A stretch of DNA of 64,000 nt from Sedimentibacter sp. zth1 (lineage in GTDB: Bacteria; Bacillota; Clostridia; Tissierellales; Sedimentibacteraceae). Where the stretch lies: assembly GCF_017352195.1 (NCBI RefSeq), contig NZ_CP071445.1:1984001-2048000 (forward strand), in the 5' to 3' direction. Below, piece by piece: positions 1-9,119 of this stretch. Numbering within the stretch: position 1 is the first letter of the stretch; every line of letters begins with the position of its first letter. The notes beneath the pieces are model-generated. The model was not told the DNA's origin. It did no database searches and saw nothing but the letters and a program-made list of their open reading frames with translations. Both the position numbers and the translations under genes were made by a program.

Positions 1-351
1 CCAGTAGTCTGAGTTTTCATCTCTTTTTGCATTTAAAAAATTATTTCTCATTTCTGCCGAAATTTTATGAAGTTTTATAAAATCATTGGCTTGATGAGCT
101 TTTAGACCTTCATCTAAAAGTTCGTAAGAATTTGTTAAGTCATATCCCCTATTTTCTAATGCTTGTATTGAAGCTACCATGATTTTTTCTGGAGCTCCTG
201 AACCAGGTACGTTGCTTCCCCAGTCCAATGAAATATTATCATCATAAAACTTAGATACTTTTTTTATCGCTTTCCATGTTTGATCTTCTTCGTCAAGTAT
301 TCTAGGTTGTGCATTTGAAAATATATTGTAAGCAATCTCCCAAGCCTTCAT
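1..351 (-). CDS. Unrecognised protein, N-terminal 117 residues (runs off window)
   Basis: An uninterrupted reading frame starts with ATG at 351 and runs off the left edge of the window. It begins with MKAWEIAYNIF and includes a Gly/Pro-containing segment (WGSNVPGSGAPEK) near residues 44-56. The rest looks helical, soluble and charged, with no signal peptide. The start lies one base after the deoD stop codon, so the two are almost certainly co-transcribed. I do not recognise the family from this fragment. The pairing with a nucleoside phosphorylase suggests, without proving, a nucleoside or sugar-phosphate salvage role. Confidence 0.6.
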   Translation of the reverse strand, partial: MKAWEIAYNIFSNAQPRILDEEDQTWKAIKKVSKFYDDNISLDWGSNVPGSGAPEKIMVASIQALENRGYDLTNSYELLDEGLKAHQANDFIKLHKISAEMRNNFLNAKRDENSDYW

Positions 352-352
352 A

Positions 353-1054
353 TTATGCCAACCCCAATGCTACTTTCATCATATTTGTAAATCCTTTTTC
401 TCTCTCTTCTGGAGTCGTTTCAGTTTGATTTACAATTGAATCTGAAACTGTTAATATAGTTAATGCATTTACGCCAGCTCTTGCTGCATTGCAGTATAAA
501 GCATAACTCTCCATTTCAGCTGCTAAAACTCCCATTTTAGCCCACTTTTTCCACGAGTCTGGTTGATCTCCATAGAATACATCTGAAGTTAATATATTAC
601 CTACAACTGTATTAATATTATTCTCATCAGCAATATTTTTTGCTTTTGAAAGCAATTCATAAGAAGCTGTCGCTGAATAAGTTCCAGGCAAATCGTATTG
701 TTGAGCAAAATTGCTATCTGTACTTGCTCCAATTCCTAATACAATGTCATAAAGATTTAAGTTTGGAGCAAAGGCTCCACATGAACCTATTCTAATTAAA
801 TTTTTCACTCCATAAAAATGTATTAATTCGTATGAATAGATTCCTATAGAAGGGCAACCCATTCCAGTTCCCATTACAGACACTCTTTTACCATTATATG
901 TACCTGTATATCCATACATATTTCTTACATTATTAAATTGTGTTACATCTTCTAAAAAATTTTCAGCTATAAACTTAGCTCTTAGAGGATCACCAGGTAA
1001 TAATACAGTTTCAGCAATGTCACCATTTTTTGCACTATTGTGAGCAGTTGTCAT
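353..1054 (-). CDS. deoD: Purine nucleoside phosphorylase, DeoD type
   Basis: This cytoplasmic enzyme cleaves purine (deoxy)ribonucleosides with phosphate, giving the free base and (deoxy)ribose-1-phosphate for salvage. The 233-residue length matches the hexameric DeoD class. Visible motifs are the phosphate-binding GDPLRAK at 21-27, MGTGMGCPSIGIYSYE at 61-76, RIGSCG at 88-93, the ribose-binding EMES at 180-183, and the catalytic Ser204-Asp205 with Arg218 further on. The ATG is preceded by AAGGAG and by a consensus promoter. It leads a small leftward unit with the unrecognised gene ending at the window edge. Purine salvage fits the purine permease and purine operon later in the window. Confidence 0.96.
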   Translation of the reverse strand: MTTAHNSAKNGDIAETVLLPGDPLRAKFIAENFLEDVTQFNNVRNMYGYTGTYNGKRVSVMGTGMGCPSIGIYSYELIHFYGVKNLIRIGSCGAFAPNLNLYDIVLGIGASTDSNFAQQYDLPGTYSATASYELLSKAKNIADENNINTVVGNILTSDVFYGDQPDSWKKWAKMGVLAAEMESYALYCNAARAGVNALTILTVSDSIVNQTETTPEEREKGFTNMMKVALGLA

Positions 1055-1107
1055 TTGTTTTCTCCTTATATACGTGATTTTTTTATCTATTTGTTTATCA
1101 AATATAA

Positions 1108-1136
1108 ATTATATTTGTATTATTACATTTTGTCAA
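1108..1136 (-). promoter_or_regulatory. Consensus vegetative promoter of deoD
   Basis: On the minus strand the sequence reads TTGACA (1136-1131), a 17-base spacer, then TATAAT (1113-1108). Both hexamers match the SigA consensus exactly. It lies about 55 bases upstream of the deoD start and nothing else is near it to serve. Confidence 0.8.
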
Positions 1137-1209
1137 TATAAAATACATAGTATAATTAAAATTTTTATTAATTTTTCAATACATTTATTATGTAAATAAT
1201 ACACTTTTA

Positions 1210-2466
1210 CTAAATATTAAAGTATCCTATATTTGCACCAACTTTTTTAAGTTTTTCCACAATATTAGAATATCCTCTTTTTATGTGATATACATCTGAT
1301 ATTATAGTTTCACCTTCTGATACCAATCCAGCCAAAATTAGAGATGCACCCGCCCTTAAATCAGTTGCCTTAACATGTGCTCCACTAAGAGTTATAGGAC
1401 CATCTATTATTGCACTATTAGCCTCAATTTTTATTTTAGCACCTAATCGTCTAAGTTCATTAACATGCATAAATCTATTTTCAAAAATAGTTTCATTTAT
1501 TATACTTACCCCTTCAGACATAGACAATAACGTCATAAATTGCGCTTGCATGTCTGTAGGAAATCCAGGATAAGGTAAAGTTTTTATATCACACGCTTTT
1601 AATTGTCCTTTTGATGTTACTGTTATGCTATTTCCTTTTTCCGTAATGTCAGCCCCTACTTCTTTAAGTTTCGCTATTACAGATTGTACATGATTTACAT
1701 TTAAATTTTCAATACTTAACTTTCCACCAGTAACAAGTGCTGCTATCATATATGTTCCAGCTTCAATTCTATCTGGTATAACAGTGTACTCTGTCGCATG
1801 AAGCTTCTTAACTCCTGTTATAATTATTGTTCCAGTTCCGGCTCCTTCTATTTTACCACCCATAGAGTTTATAAAATTAGCTAAATCAACTATTTCCGGT
1901 TCTTCTGCAGAATTTTCAAGTATAGTAATTCCGTCAGCTAAACAAGCCGCCATCATTATGTTTTCCGTTGCCCCTACGCTAGGAAAATCTAAATATATCG
2001 TATTTCCTTTTAATTCTTCTGTACTAGCTTCTATAAATCCATTATTTGATTTAATGTTTACATTTAAACTTGAGAATCCTTTTAAATGTAAATCAATAGG
2101 TCTAGACCCTATTGCACACCCACCTGGCATTGATATCATAGCATTTTTAGTTCTAGATAATAAAGAACCCATTACCAAAAATGAAGCTCTCATTTTTGTG
2201 ATTAAATCATATGGTGCTGTACAACTAACTATTTTCTTCGTTTGTATTTTTACTGAATTTTCATCTATTTTTTCAATTTTAGCGCCAAAATTTTCTAGCA
2301 ACTCATACATTACAAAAACATCTTCTAGCTGTGGTATTTCATGTATTATGCATTCATCTTCTGTTAAAAGTGTAGCCGCTAATATTGGTAGTATGGCATT
2401 TTTAGCTCCACTAACTCTAATACTCCCATGTAATGGCCCACTTTTCTTAATTTTTATTGTTTCCAA
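1210..2466 (-). CDS. murA: UDP-N-acetylglucosamine 1-carboxyvinyltransferase
   Basis: MurA transfers enolpyruvate from PEP to UDP-GlcNAc, the first committed step of peptidoglycan synthesis in the cytoplasm. The inside-out alpha/beta-barrel family length (about 418 residues) fits. The KN motif is at 22-23 (GAKNAILP). The catalytic loop MPGGCAIGSRP is present with Cys117, the fosfomycin target, which corresponds to E. coli Cys115. I place the start at TTG 2466 because GGAG at 2477-2474 sits six bases ahead of it. A longer in-frame TTG at 2478 would place that ribosome site inside the gene. It is expressed leftward, downstream of the structured element and terminator at 2587-2805. Confidence 0.95.
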   Translation of the reverse strand: METIKIKKSGPLHGSIRVSGAKNAILPILAATLLTEDECIIHEIPQLEDVFVMYELLENFGAKIEKIDENSVKIQTKKIVSCTAPYDLITKMRASFLVMGSLLSRTKNAMISMPGGCAIGSRPIDLHLKGFSSLNVNIKSNNGFIEASTEELKGNTIYLDFPSVGATENIMMAACLADGITILENSAEEPEIVDLANFINSMGGKIEGAGTGTIIITGVKKLHATEYTVIPDRIEAGTYMIAALVTGGKLSIENLNVNHVQSVIAKLKEVGADITEKGNSITVTSKGQLKACDIKTLPYPGFPTDMQAQFMTLLSMSEGVSIINETIFENRFMHVNELRRLGAKIKIEANSAIIDGPITLSGAHVKATDLRAGASLILAGLVSEGETIISDVYHIKRGYSNIVEKLKKVGANIGYFNI

Positions 2467-2580
2467 GATTATCTCCAATCTAAATCATCTTCATTAACTA
2501 TATTTATTAAAACATAGAGCATTTAATAGTTTATCAAACTTCTTAATAATTTACAATTGATAATTTTTGTAATTTTAGCT

Positions 2581-2620
2581 AAAAAAAAAACACATATTAC
2601 AACAATATAATATGTGTTTT
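2581..2620 (-). terminator. Intrinsic terminator between structured element and murA
   Basis: A perfect 13-bp stem (2587-2599 with 2608-2620, AAAACACATATTA and its complement) closes an 8-base loop. On the minus strand it is followed by a run of ten T (2590-2581). This is a strong leftward terminator. It lies between the element at 2633-2782 and murA, so it either ends a free-standing small RNA or attenuates murA. Confidence 0.8.
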
Positions 2621-2632
2621 TAGGTTTCAAAA

Positions 2633-2782
2633 AGGAAAAGCTAAAATTCTAAGATTAAAGAATGTTAATCTATAATGTAGCTATAAAGCTAAAAAGTTTA
2701 CCTTAGGATGCGTCTAGGATAAACTCTTAAAGACAAAAGTTTATAAAGGGGGACGTTATATAAAAGTTTGTTCGCTTTTCCT
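2633..2782 (-). ncRNA. Candidate structured RNA (unassigned family)
   Basis: A 9-bp outer stem (2633-2641 with 2774-2782, AGGAAAAGC/GCTTTTCCT) encloses about 130 bases holding three further stems. These are AGATTAA/TTAATCT (7 bp, around 2660-2680), TAGCT/AGCTA (5 bp, around 2688-2701), and a 12-bp stem with one mismatch around 2705-2735 whose loop reads GATGCGT on the plus strand. Unpaired linkers include a run of five G (plus strand). A minus-strand TATAAT at 2818-2813 and the terminator at 2587-2620 favour a leftward transcript of about 220 nt. I cannot assign it to a known class. A 6S-like RNA, a murA leader, or on the opposite strand a large clostridial RNA are all possible. Confidence 0.5.
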
Positions 2783-2827
2783 CATAAAAATATTATTTGC
2801 GTTTTTTAAAATATTATACAAATTATT

Positions 2828-3721
2828 TTATGGAATTATTATATTTAGTCCTTTATTATCAGATGTTACATAAATAGGCATTTTACCAGCTAATTCTCCA
2901 TCCGAATCAACAACTAAACTATCATCCTCAGATTCAATTATAATGTTTTTAGCTTGAAAATAGTGTACCTTATTATGTTTTATATGTTGTCCGTTAAATA
3001 ATTTTGTAAATATTTGTATTAATTCTGCATGGGTTGCTTTTTCAAAAATTACTAAATCCAACAATCCATCATCTACTTTTGCATCAGGACACAAATATTT
3101 GAATCCTCCTGCTCCAAGCGTATTATTTATAATAAACAAGTGGCTATTCATTTCAAAAACTTTTTCATCTACTGTATATTTTATTTTATATGTTTTGTTT
3201 AATTGCTCAGGTAACTCGAAGAGTGCATGAAAATAATATGCATATCTTCCAAATAGTGTTTTCTCCTCTATTGTGACTGTATGAGGTATGTTAGTAAAAC
3301 TTCCACCACAAACAACATTTACAAAATATTCATCATTTATTTTACCTATATCCACTTTTTTAGACTTTGCATTTTTAACCATAGCAGCAAATTTGTCATA
3401 AGTTCTAGGTATTTTTAATTGTTCAGCAAAATCATTAACAGTTCCTGAAGCCATAATCGCTAGCTTAGTTTTGTTTTCGCTTTGCATTATACCATTGACT
3501 ACCTCATGTACAGTTCCATCTCCACCGCAAGAAATTATCATATCGTAACCTTCATTACATGCTTCTTTTGCTTTTGTCATTGCATCATTTTTGCATTTGG
3601 TAGCATAAAAAGTAAACTCAATATCTTCGCTTTCCATGATGACTCTAGACATTTGAAAGGCCTTTATGGCTGCCTCTTCTTTACCAGAAGTTGGATTATA
3701 AATAACCTTATATCTTTTCAC
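2828..3721 (-). CDS. Diacylglycerol kinase-family lipid kinase (YegS/DgkB type)
   Basis: This soluble lipid kinase probably phosphorylates diacylglycerol or a related lipid at the membrane. In Gram-positives DgkB recycles diacylglycerol left by lipoteichoic acid synthesis. At 297 residues it has the family length. The N-terminal NPTSGK at 9-14 and the nucleotide-binding SCGGDGTVHEVVNG at about 64-77 are diagnostic of the DAGK catalytic domain. The C-terminal beta-sandwich includes the family segment with DDGLLDLVI. The ATG at 3721 follows a GAGG-type ribosome site. The gene stands alone, 61 bases from the EAL-HDOD gene in the same direction. The precise lipid substrate is not visible from sequence. 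Confidence 0.88.
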   Translation of the reverse strand: MKRYKVIYNPTSGKEEAAIKAFQMSRVIMESEDIEFTFYATKCKNDAMTKAKEACNEGYDMIISCGGDGTVHEVVNGIMQSENKTKLAIMASGTVNDFAEQLKIPRTYDKFAAMVKNAKSKKVDIGKINDEYFVNVVCGGSFTNIPHTVTIEEKTLFGRYAYYFHALFELPEQLNKTYKIKYTVDEKVFEMNSHLFIINNTLGAGGFKYLCPDAKVDDGLLDLVIFEKATHAELIQIFTKLFNGQHIKHNKVHYFQAKNIIIESEDDSLVVDSDGELAGKMPIYVTSDNKGLNIIIP

Positions 3722-3782
3722 AACTACACCTCAATTAATAAATCAATATATATTTTTAGTACCAAACCAATAATTTTTAATA

Positions 3783-5021
3783 CTATCTTTTTTCATTATT
3801 ATTTGCACTAGTTAACTCTTTCCAAATGTTATTAACATATTCTACACACTCAAAATATTTTTGTGTGATAATATTCATAGGAATATTAAGTTGCTCAGCG
3901 CATTCATTCATAACTTTCCATTCAGCCTTTTCATAAGCCAAAACTAGTTTATATAAAGTACCACATTTACCTTCATAGCTTAATAATGCACTTTTAATTA
4001 ATTCAGATACATTAACTTCATCCAATGCATTTTCTAATGATACCTCCATCAGTATACCCAAAGTTGAAAACATACCAATTAAATATGCTTCAGATTTCGA
4101 TATCTCTATACCATTTGCGAAGTTACATAACTCTGAGCAAAAATTTGCTCTTAAAAATGATATCCTAATAAGTTCACTAGGCATTGTTCCATCGTCTTGT
4201 TTAAAGCTCAATAAATAAATCCATTGCTTTAACTGTCCTACTCCTAAAACTATAAGTGCTTGCTTAACAGATTTAGCTTGATGCCTTAATGCAAAGTATG
4301 CTGAATTTACAAGTTTAAGCAATGAATATGTAAGTGTTACATCCCTTGATATAATTTCTTCAATTTCCTCTACATTAGGCTCTTCTTTTGTTATCGCAAC
4401 CATTAACTGAAAAAAGTTACTTTGCATATGATTCATCTTATGTAATGCTGTAGGTAGTTTTTCAGCAACATATGAACCTTGCATATATGTACACCCGATT
4501 TTTTTAGCATAATTATACGCTTCATCATTGTTAACATTATAAGCTATAACTTTTTTATTGAAATTTTTTCCAATGTTAACAATGTTGGCTAAAGAATCGT
4601 TAACCTTTGAAAAATCAATTTTTATTATATCAACTACATCCAGTATTGAAAAATACCTTAATGCAAATTCAAAACCATTAATAGCAACACTGTACCCTTT
4701 TTTCCTATATTCATACACTACTTTTTGCGCAGCAGGATGAATAATTGTGTCATCATCAATTTGAATAACTAGTTTTTGAGGTGAAAATATTCTAGGAATG
4801 TTCTTTAATAACAAATTTGGTGTAAATGTAAGAAAAGCCATTTTACCATCTAAAAATTTATTACTATCAAACTCAACTAAAAAATTTTCAATAGCATTTG
4901 CAGCCGCAACATCTGATCTTTTTTCTTCGATGTTTTCACTCTCTTCACGATACAATATTTCATATCCTAATACTTCTTGATTCTCATCCAGTATTGGCTG
5001 ACGCACAATATAAGTTCGCAT
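3783..5021 (-). CDS. EAL-HDOD signalling protein (YuxH-like, catalytically degenerate)
   Basis: The 412-residue protein has an N-terminal EAL-type domain (about 1-200) and a C-terminal HDOD domain (about 205-395, starting near PNVEEIEEIISRD and including SYSLL-like and LVNSAYFAL segments). The hallmark EAL tripeptide is replaced by YEILYR at about 24-29, as in YuxH and CdgJ-type proteins. Cyclic-di-GMP hydrolysis is therefore unlikely, and a binding or protein-scaffold role is more plausible. No membrane segments are seen. It is divergent from bioY and has its own upstream AT-rich region. Family members are linked to motility and surface behaviour, but nothing here shows which process it controls. 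Confidence 0.85.
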   Translation of the reverse strand: MRTYIVRQPILDENQEVLGYEILYREESENIEEKRSDVAAANAIENFLVEFDSNKFLDGKMAFLTFTPNLLLKNIPRIFSPQKLVIQIDDDTIIHPAAQKVVYEYRKKGYSVAINGFEFALRYFSILDVVDIIKIDFSKVNDSLANIVNIGKNFNKKVIAYNVNNDEAYNYAKKIGCTYMQGSYVAEKLPTALHKMNHMQSNFFQLMVAITKEEPNVEEIEEIISRDVTLTYSLLKLVNSAYFALRHQAKSVKQALIVLGVGQLKQWIYLLSFKQDDGTMPSELIRISFLRANFCSELCNFANGIEISKSEAYLIGMFSTLGILMEVSLENALDEVNVSELIKSALLSYEGKCGTLYKLVLAYEKAEWKVMNECAEQLNIPMNIITQKYFECVEYVNNIWKELTSANNNEKR

Positions 5022-5147
5022 TGGAAAACCTCTTTTCTTTTATATATAATATCACGTTTTTTAAAAATTTTATTATAAATAATTATATATCAAATATATT
5101 TAAGTGTCAATTTTTTAAACAATTTAATGAATTTGAATTTATTACGC

Positions 5148-5177
5148 TTGACATATGTTGTAGCTTTTTAGTATAAT
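5148..5177 (+). promoter_or_regulatory. Promoter of bioY
   Basis: TTGACA at 5148-5153, an 18-base spacer and TATAAT at 5172-5177 form a consensus SigA promoter. The predicted start of transcription near 5184 falls inside the BirA-like operator that follows, which is ideal for repression. Confidence 0.8.
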
Positions 5178-5178
5178 A

Positions 5179-5210
5179 TTGTAAACTTATATATAATGTT
5201 TGGTTTACAA
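5179..5210 (+). promoter_or_regulatory. BirA (biotin repressor) operator
   Basis: A perfect inverted repeat, TTGTAAAC (5179-5186) and GTTTACAA (5203-5210), is separated by 16 bases. This matches the layout of Firmicutes BirA operators (TTGTTAAC, N15-16, GTTAACAA). It covers the predicted transcription start and ends just before the bioY ribosome site. Biotin-loaded BirA would block bioY transcription. The assignment rests on pattern and on the biotin transporter directly downstream. Confidence 0.75.
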
Positions 5211-5220
5211 AGGAGAAACT

Positions 5221-5751
5221 ATGAAATTATCAACTAAAAAAATCGTAATCTGTTCATTTTTTGCTGCATTAACTGCTGTACTAGCACAAATTTCTATTCC
5301 ACTACCTTTCACACCTGTACCTATTAATATGGGACCTATGTCCGTTTTAATGTGTGGTATCATCTTAGGTAAAAACTATGGCGCATTAAGCCAAATAGTC
5401 TATGTATTACTAGGTTTAATCGGAATACCCGTATTTTCTGGTTTTACAGGTGGAGTAGGAAAAATTTTAGGTCCAACAGGTGGTTACATTATAGGTTATA
5501 TTTTTACAGCATATGTTGTTGGATTGATAGCTACTAAAAAAACAAATAAAAAATTGTTTTATCCATTAGCTATGACTATAGGAATCATTGTGTGTTATAT
5601 TTTGGGAACAGCTTGGTTTATGTACACTACTAAAAATCCCTTGATTGCTTCATTAACAATGTGCGTATTTCCTTTCCTAATTGGTGATGCACTAAAAATA
5701 TTTGTTGGAACAATTTTATGCTTGAAAATAAAAAAAATAAAAGGAATTTAG
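5221..5751 (+). CDS. bioY: Biotin transporter substrate-binding subunit BioY
   Basis: BioY is the integral membrane S component that binds biotin with high affinity, alone or with the shared ECF energy-coupling module. The 176-residue, six-helix protein shows the family segments with PLPFTPVPINMG at about 25-36, GIILG and GPTGGYIIGY near 79-88. The start ATG at 5221 follows AGGAG at 5211-5215; a longer frame from a TTG at 5200 would overlap that site. No ECF ATPases are adjacent, so it must use a module encoded elsewhere. Biotin-dependent repression is indicated by the operator at 5179-5210. Confidence 0.93.
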   Translation: MKLSTKKIVICSFFAALTAVLAQISIPLPFTPVPINMGPMSVLMCGIILGKNYGALSQIVYVLLGLIGIPVFSGFTGGVGKILGPTGGYIIGYIFTAYVVGLIATKKTNKKLFYPLAMTIGIIVCYILGTAWFMYTTKNPLIASLTMCVFPFLIGDALKIFVGTILCLKIKKIKGI

Positions 5752-5769
5752 ATAATCTAAATTCCTTTT
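5739..5769. terminator. Bidirectional terminator between bioY and the GH18 gene
   Basis: A 14-bp perfect stem (AAAAGGAATTTAGA and its complement) with a 3-base loop and T-rich flanks on both strands. It overlaps the ends of both convergent genes and would stop transcription from both directions. Confidence 0.85.
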
Positions 5770-7328
5770 ATTTTTGCTATTAATGCTGCTATCTCTGCCC
5801 TAGTTATATTATCCTTTGGTCTAAAAGAGCCATCAGGATAGCCTTGTAATATAGAAGTAGAAACACAAAATTCTATATATTTACTCGACCACATATCACT
5901 TGTTACATCGTTAAACTTACTCTGATACGCTGTTTCATTTCCTTTTAAAACTCTATATATAGTAGCGGCTACCTCTTCTCTTGTTATATATTTTTTTGGA
6001 TAAAAATAATTCCTATTACCCTGCATTATTCCATATGAGTACAATGTATTTATATAATTATATGACCATCTATTTTCTTTTACATCCTTATATATACCGT
6101 TCACTATGATATCGCTATATCCTTGAATTCTATATATAACTGTTGCAAATTCTTCTCTTGTCATATAGTTATCTGGCTTAAAGCTATATATATCACTACC
6201 ATTCAAATATCCACTTACTGTAACTTTTTTAATATATTCTTCTGCCCAAGAACCATTTGTATCATTATAATATCTTGCATTTAGCCAATTTTTATAATTG
6301 TTCCATATACTAGTATCTTCCTGTGACAATGCCCAGCTCGCACTACCTTTAAGATTGTATTTTTCAACTAATATCAACTTTTCTTTCAATGATTTATCAT
6401 TTTCATAATACATTAAGTAACTACCTGCGGTAAATTTTTTCCCGCTTACATTATATGTTGCCTGTATTTTATTAACATTAAACTTTAAGTATGGTGTTCT
6501 ATTGTATTCATCATAATATTTTTTTGCGTGAAAAGCATTTGCTACATTTTTAACTGAAGCATTGATTATTGCTGAGCCACCTACTTTTTCATCAATATTC
6601 CAATACCTTCCGTAAAATGGAACGCCTAATATAACTTTGTCTGGTGTACTATATTTTAATATTGTTTTTATGCTGTTCTCAACAAAATGATATCCTGCAA
6701 CTGGTCCTGGTTTTGAACCATAGTAGCTTTGGTCATATGTCATTACAATAAAAGTGTCTACATATTTGTCTAATTCTTTATAGTCATATGAACCTACCCA
6801 TCCAATTTTCGAATCACTTGGATTAGCTGCTATTGCAACTGACAATGTTTTCCCAGATGACAATGACTCTCTTAAATGTTTAGTAAATCTAACAAAATTA
6901 TCTTTATCCTCAACAATTAGATTTTCAATGTCAATATTAACACCATCCAAGTTATAATCACTAACTATTTTTACTAACTCTTTAATGTATACCTCATAAT
7001 TTAGCAAAGCTTTTCTAGCAAGCTCTCTGTCCCAATGATTGCTAATATAAGGAATAACCTTAATACCTTTTTTATGCATATCGTCAACAAATTGTTTATC
7101 TATTACATAGGTCAAATCAACAGTTCCGGTACTTGATATATTAAACAAATTTGGCAATATTACATTTACAGAATCTTTTGTTTTTTCTATATAAGTTTTA
7201 TAATCGTTCATTGTTCCCTTATACAGATATGTCATATTTACTCTCTCTTCTGCACTGACAAAACTAACATTCGTTATTAATAAAGCAAATACAAATAAAT
7301 AAAAATAAATTTTATATTTTTTTATCAT
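5757..7328 (-). CDS. Secreted GH18 glycosyl hydrolase with three SLH domains
   Basis: An extracellular, cell-wall-attached glycosidase. A signal peptide (about 1-26, ending VSA) precedes a GH18 TIM-barrel (about 30-345). The catalytic strand reads DGVNIDIEN at 128-136, so the acid Glu135 is present in the DxxxDxE pattern. Further family signatures are SYDYKELDKYVDTFIVMTYD and a GVPFYGRYW segment. Three S-layer homology repeats follow (about 350-523), anchoring it non-covalently to wall polysaccharide. GH18 proteins of this layout in spore-formers act on peptidoglycan or chitin-like N-acetylglucosamine polymers; the actual substrate is unknown. It has its own GGGGAGGAAAT ribosome site and no co-directed neighbour close by. 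Confidence 0.9.
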   Translation of the reverse strand: MIKKYKIYFYLFVFALLITNVSFVSAEERVNMTYLYKGTMNDYKTYIEKTKDSVNVILPNLFNISSTGTVDLTYVIDKQFVDDMHKKGIKVIPYISNHWDRELARKALLNYEVYIKELVKIVSDYNLDGVNIDIENLIVEDKDNFVRFTKHLRESLSSGKTLSVAIAANPSDSKIGWVGSYDYKELDKYVDTFIVMTYDQSYYGSKPGPVAGYHFVENSIKTILKYSTPDKVILGVPFYGRYWNIDEKVGGSAIINASVKNVANAFHAKKYYDEYNRTPYLKFNVNKIQATYNVSGKKFTAGSYLMYYENDKSLKEKLILVEKYNLKGSASWALSQEDTSIWNNYKNWLNARYYNDTNGSWAEEYIKKVTVSGYLNGSDIYSFKPDNYMTREEFATVIYRIQGYSDIIVNGIYKDVKENRWSYNYINTLYSYGIMQGNRNYFYPKKYITREEVAATIYRVLKGNETAYQSKFNDVTSDMWSSKYIEFCVSTSILQGYPDGSFRPKDNITRAEIAALIAKIKGI

Positions 7329-7440
7329 ATTTCCTCCCCATTATGTATTTTCCTATACATAACTTTATGATAAAATTTATCTATATTCAACACACGCTTT
7401 ATGGTAACAATGTATTATATTTATTGTATATGCTAATTAA

Positions 7441-8895
7441 TTAAAGAAGTGGAGATAATAGTCTAGATATTGATTCTTTAAATTTTATTGCTATACCTCG
7501 TTGTAAATATAATTCTCTAGTTAGTTTCAATGATACTTTTACATCATCATAAAATACTTTTTCTAATTTTTCTGCTGTTTCCGTATCATAAATTATAGCT
7601 ATAACTTCAAAATTCAATTTGAAGCTTCTTACGTCAAAGTTAGCTGTTCCAACTGATGCTACTGTACCATCTATAACTACTGTCTTTGCATGTAAAAATC
7701 CATTTTCATATGTGTAAATTTTAACACCATATTTTAGTAGCTCTCCAGCATAATAATAAGTTGCCCAATGAACAAATAAATGATCAGGTTTGTTAGGTAT
7801 CATTATATTTACATCTACTCCTGAAAGAGCTGCTATTCTAAGCGCTTCCATAACACTTTCATCGGGCGCAAAGTATGGTGTTTGGATCAATACGCTCTTC
7901 CTTGCTGAGCTTATTAACTTAACGTAATTTTGCTTTATTGTTTCATCTCGTTCATCTGGTCCACTTGAAACAATCTGAATTCCAGCTCCTGATTCTTCCT
8001 CTTTCACATTTAACTCAGGAAAATATTTAGGCTGATAACTTAAATCCTCTTTCGTTGCATTTCCCCAATCAAGGAAAAATCTTCTTTGCAAGTCAATTAC
8101 AGCAGAACCTATTATTTTAACGTGTGTATCCCTCCAATAACCAAATCTCTTATTTAGTCCAAGATACTCGTTTCCTACATTGAATCCTCCAACAAAGCCT
8201 ATTTTCCCATCTATAACTACTATTTTTCTGTGATTTCTATAGTTTATTTTGAAATTTATAAGTGGTATCAAACTTGAAAAAAATTTACCTACTTTTCCTC
8301 CAGCATTAAGCAATCCCTCTAAAGATTTTTTATTAAGAGATCTACCTCCTATTGAATCGTAAAGGAATCTAACTTCTACTCCCTCTTGTGCTTTTTTCTC
8401 AAGTAATGCTATCAGTTTTTTTCCTAAATCATCATTTTTAACAATATAATACATTACATGAATACTTTCTTTAGCACCCTCTATACACTTAAAAAACTCC
8501 TCAAACTTCTCTCTACCATCGGTAAATATTTGAACCTTGTTATCTTGAGTAAAAAACGATTGATTTCTAAACAAATTCATTTTTATTATATCTTTATGTA
8601 TTTCATTGTTTTTATCTATAAAAATTAGTTTATTTGAATTAACACTATCTTGTTGCTTTTTTAAAAAATCCCCAAATGTTTTTCTAGCATTAATTTTCAT
8701 AGTAAACAGTTTTTTTCTGCTGAAATTTTGTGATAATAACAAATATAATACAAAACCTACTCCAGGCAAAACAAGCAAAACTAAAACCCATGCAAGCGTT
8801 GCCGTTGGGTCTTTTCTCTCCAAAAAAACGATAAAAATCGCAAGTATTATATTTAATAAATAAGCAACTGAAATTGAACTAAATACACTAAACAT
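7441..8895 (-). CDS. cls: Cardiolipin synthase
   Basis: This membrane phospholipase-D-superfamily enzyme condenses two phosphatidylglycerol molecules into cardiolipin and glycerol. Two N-terminal transmembrane helices (about 4-27 and 31-55) precede two PLD domains with intact HKD motifs: HRKIVVIDG near residue 222 and HAKTVVIDG near residue 400. The family length (about 480) fits. I place the start at ATG 8895 because TAAGGTGA at 8908-8901 precedes it. An earlier in-frame ATG at 8916 lacks a comparable site. It is monocistronic and leftward. Confidence 0.93.
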   Translation of the reverse strand: MFSVFSSISVAYLLNIILAIFIVFLERKDPTATLAWVLVLLVLPGVGFVLYLLLSQNFSRKKLFTMKINARKTFGDFLKKQQDSVNSNKLIFIDKNNEIHKDIIKMNLFRNQSFFTQDNKVQIFTDGREKFEEFFKCIEGAKESIHVMYYIVKNDDLGKKLIALLEKKAQEGVEVRFLYDSIGGRSLNKKSLEGLLNAGGKVGKFFSSLIPLINFKINYRNHRKIVVIDGKIGFVGGFNVGNEYLGLNKRFGYWRDTHVKIIGSAVIDLQRRFFLDWGNATKEDLSYQPKYFPELNVKEEESGAGIQIVSSGPDERDETIKQNYVKLISSARKSVLIQTPYFAPDESVMEALRIAALSGVDVNIMIPNKPDHLFVHWATYYYAGELLKYGVKIYTYENGFLHAKTVVIDGTVASVGTANFDVRSFKLNFEVIAIIYDTETAEKLEKVFYDDVKVSLKLTRELYLQRGIAIKFKESISRLLSPLL

Positions 8896-9119
8896 ATTAA
8901 TCACCTTACAAAACATTATTTTTAAAAATATATTAATTATATTTTAATTTTATCTATACATTAGTATTATATCTATAATCTACTCTATGTAAACCATATT
9001 TGAATATTTTATCATTATTAATATATACCTATTATTAAGTAATTGTATTGTAATTAATATTTTTTGTCAAATAAATACTTTTTTGGTATCTTTCTATTTA
9101 AAACAGATAAAAATAAACA

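Noticed and set aside
1958-2497. 179-codon open frame on the plus strand
   Set aside because: It lies opposite murA, has no ribosome site and its translation is an antisense shadow of a conserved gene.
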